A stretch of DNA of 5,232 nucleotides from the NCBI GenBank assembly GCA_045577755.1, contig JAZNJA010000204.1:1-5232 (forward strand), written 5' to 3'. Positions 4,982 through 5,232 of the stretch are shown here, piece after piece (position 1 is the first letter of the stretch; each line of letters begins with the position of its first letter). The notes below the pieces were generated by a model that saw only the letters and a list, made by a program, of their open reading frames with translations, searched no databases and was not told where the DNA came from. The stretch comes from CAMEON01 sp045577755. Lineage in GTDB: Bacteria; Bacillota; Clostridia; Oscillospirales; CAG-272. The position numbers and the translations under genes are program-made.

Positions 4982-5081
4982 GTGAAATACGCTTCGCGTG
5001 TGAAATGCCTGCGGCGTGAAATACGCTTCGCGTGTGAAATCCTCCCTTCGGTCGGGTGGCGGTGGAAATCCTTCGGATTTC
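4982..5081. repeat. Tandem array of small hairpins spaced by GTGAAAT
   Basis: A 25-base sequence starting GTGAAATACGCTTCGCGTG is repeated exactly at 4982-5006 and 5016-5040 (period 34). GTGAAAT or GTGGAAAT separates short palindromes: ACGC-TTC-GCGT (4989-4999 and again 34 bases on), GCC-TGC-GGC (5007-5015), CCTCCC with GGGTGG (5041-5059, one mismatch) and GAAATCC-TTC-GGATTTC (5065-5081). The palindromes differ while the spacer is kept, so the unit is the alternation itself. Similar intergenic arrays are, as I recall, frequent in gut Clostridia, but I cannot search for copies here. There is no coding potential. Confidence 0.75.
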
Positions 5082-5125
5082 TCTGTTATCCAAAAGGGGC
5101 TGAGTCATTAACTCCCCCAAAAATC

Positions 5126-5170
5126 AAAAAAAGCGGTTGTTCAAAACCGAAAGGGCTTGAACAACCGCTT
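5126..5170 (-). terminator. Strong hairpin terminator, best on the minus strand, possibly bidirectional
   Basis: AAGCGGTTGTTCAA (5131-5144) pairs perfectly with TTGAACAACCGCTT (5157-5170): 14 bp with a 12-base loop. Read leftward, the stem ends in TTTTTTT (5126-5132), a canonical terminator for a gene entering from the right. Read rightward it is followed by GCTTTGTTG, a weaker tail that could still end amidase transcripts. Confidence 0.75.
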
Positions 5171-5185
5171 GCTTTGTTGTATAAT
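5157..5185 (+). promoter_or_regulatory. Rightward promoter for a gene beyond the window
   Basis: The -35-like box TTGAAC (5157-5162, 4 of 6 consensus bases) and a perfect TATAAT (5180-5185) are 17 bp apart; start near 5192. The -35 box is part of the terminator stem. AAAGCGAGG (5211-5219) resembles a ribosome-binding site with one extra base, but no start codon follows before the edge. Confidence 0.5.
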
Positions 5186-5232
5186 TTAATTGCCACAAAA
5201 AACCTACAAGAAAGCGAGGTAATTATACAACA
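5175..5232. repeat. Perfect 12-bp inverted repeat at the right edge
   Basis: TGTTGTATAATT (5175-5186) is exactly inverted as AATTATACAACA (5221-5232), with 34 bases between. Each arm contains TATAAT, one per strand, so a leftward -10 box also exists at the right end. The match reaches the last base, so the arms may be longer. It could be an operator pair, facing promoters or ends of a small element. Confidence 0.6.

Noticed and set aside
4982..5040. CRISPR array
   Set aside because: Only two exact repeats with a 9-base interval that is itself palindromic, and no cas genes nearby.

Overview
The window looks like chromosomal DNA of a GC-rich Gram-positive member of the Clostridia, most likely an uncultured gut Oscillospiraceae/Ruminococcaceae-type bacterium. 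This is inferred from consensus AAAGGAGG ribosome-binding sites, near-perfect TTGACA-17-TATAAT promoters, Glu/Pro/Thr-rich surface proteins, a Firmicutes-type trmK, and AT-rich or palindromic repeats between convergent genes. No phage, plasmid, CRISPR, tRNA or rRNA signature was seen.

Layout. (1) Positions 1-1857 hold a leftward (minus-strand) cell-surface operon. A strong promoter (1829-1857) and a structured leader of about 110 nt lead to a 487-residue secreted, C-terminally anchored protein. Three bases after its stop follows a lipoprotein gene that runs off the left edge. The ribosome-binding site of the lipoprotein gene lies inside the last codons of the anchored protein. (2) Positions 1909-2980 are a rightward pair. 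A consensus promoter drives a 68-residue DUF1858-type CxxC redox-disulfide protein, and behind a strong hairpin comes trmK (tRNA m1A22 methyltransferase). (3) Positions 2981-3384 are 404 bases without a gene, between the convergent trmK and rsmI genes. They hold a MITE-like pair of inverted palindromic arms (30 bp perfect), a second, interleaved inverted repeat, and the rsmI terminator. (4) Positions 3385-4410 carry leftward rsmI (16S rRNA C1402 2'-O-methyltransferase). Its promoter -35 box overlaps the start codon of the divergent gene. (5) Positions 4404-4967 carry a rightward single-domain amidase_3 (N-acetylmuramoyl-L-alanine amidase) without signal peptide, ending in a 13-bp hairpin whose loop holds the stop codon. 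(6) Positions 4968-5232 hold a tandem array of small hairpins spaced by GTGAAAT, a bidirectional-looking terminator, a rightward promoter and a 12-bp inverted repeat ending at the window edge. No gene lies here; the promoter probably serves a gene beyond the right edge.

Functionally the genes are a mix: RNA-modification housekeeping (trmK, rsmI), cell-envelope functions (anchored surface protein, lipoprotein, amidase) and a small redox protein. Apart from the two surface genes, which read as one operon, there is no sign that they form one system. The items most worth a second look are the duplicated module plus Cys-Gly C-terminal anchor of the 487-residue protein, the interleaved inverted repeats at 3002-3313, the GTGAAAT hairpin array, and the inverted repeat at the right edge.
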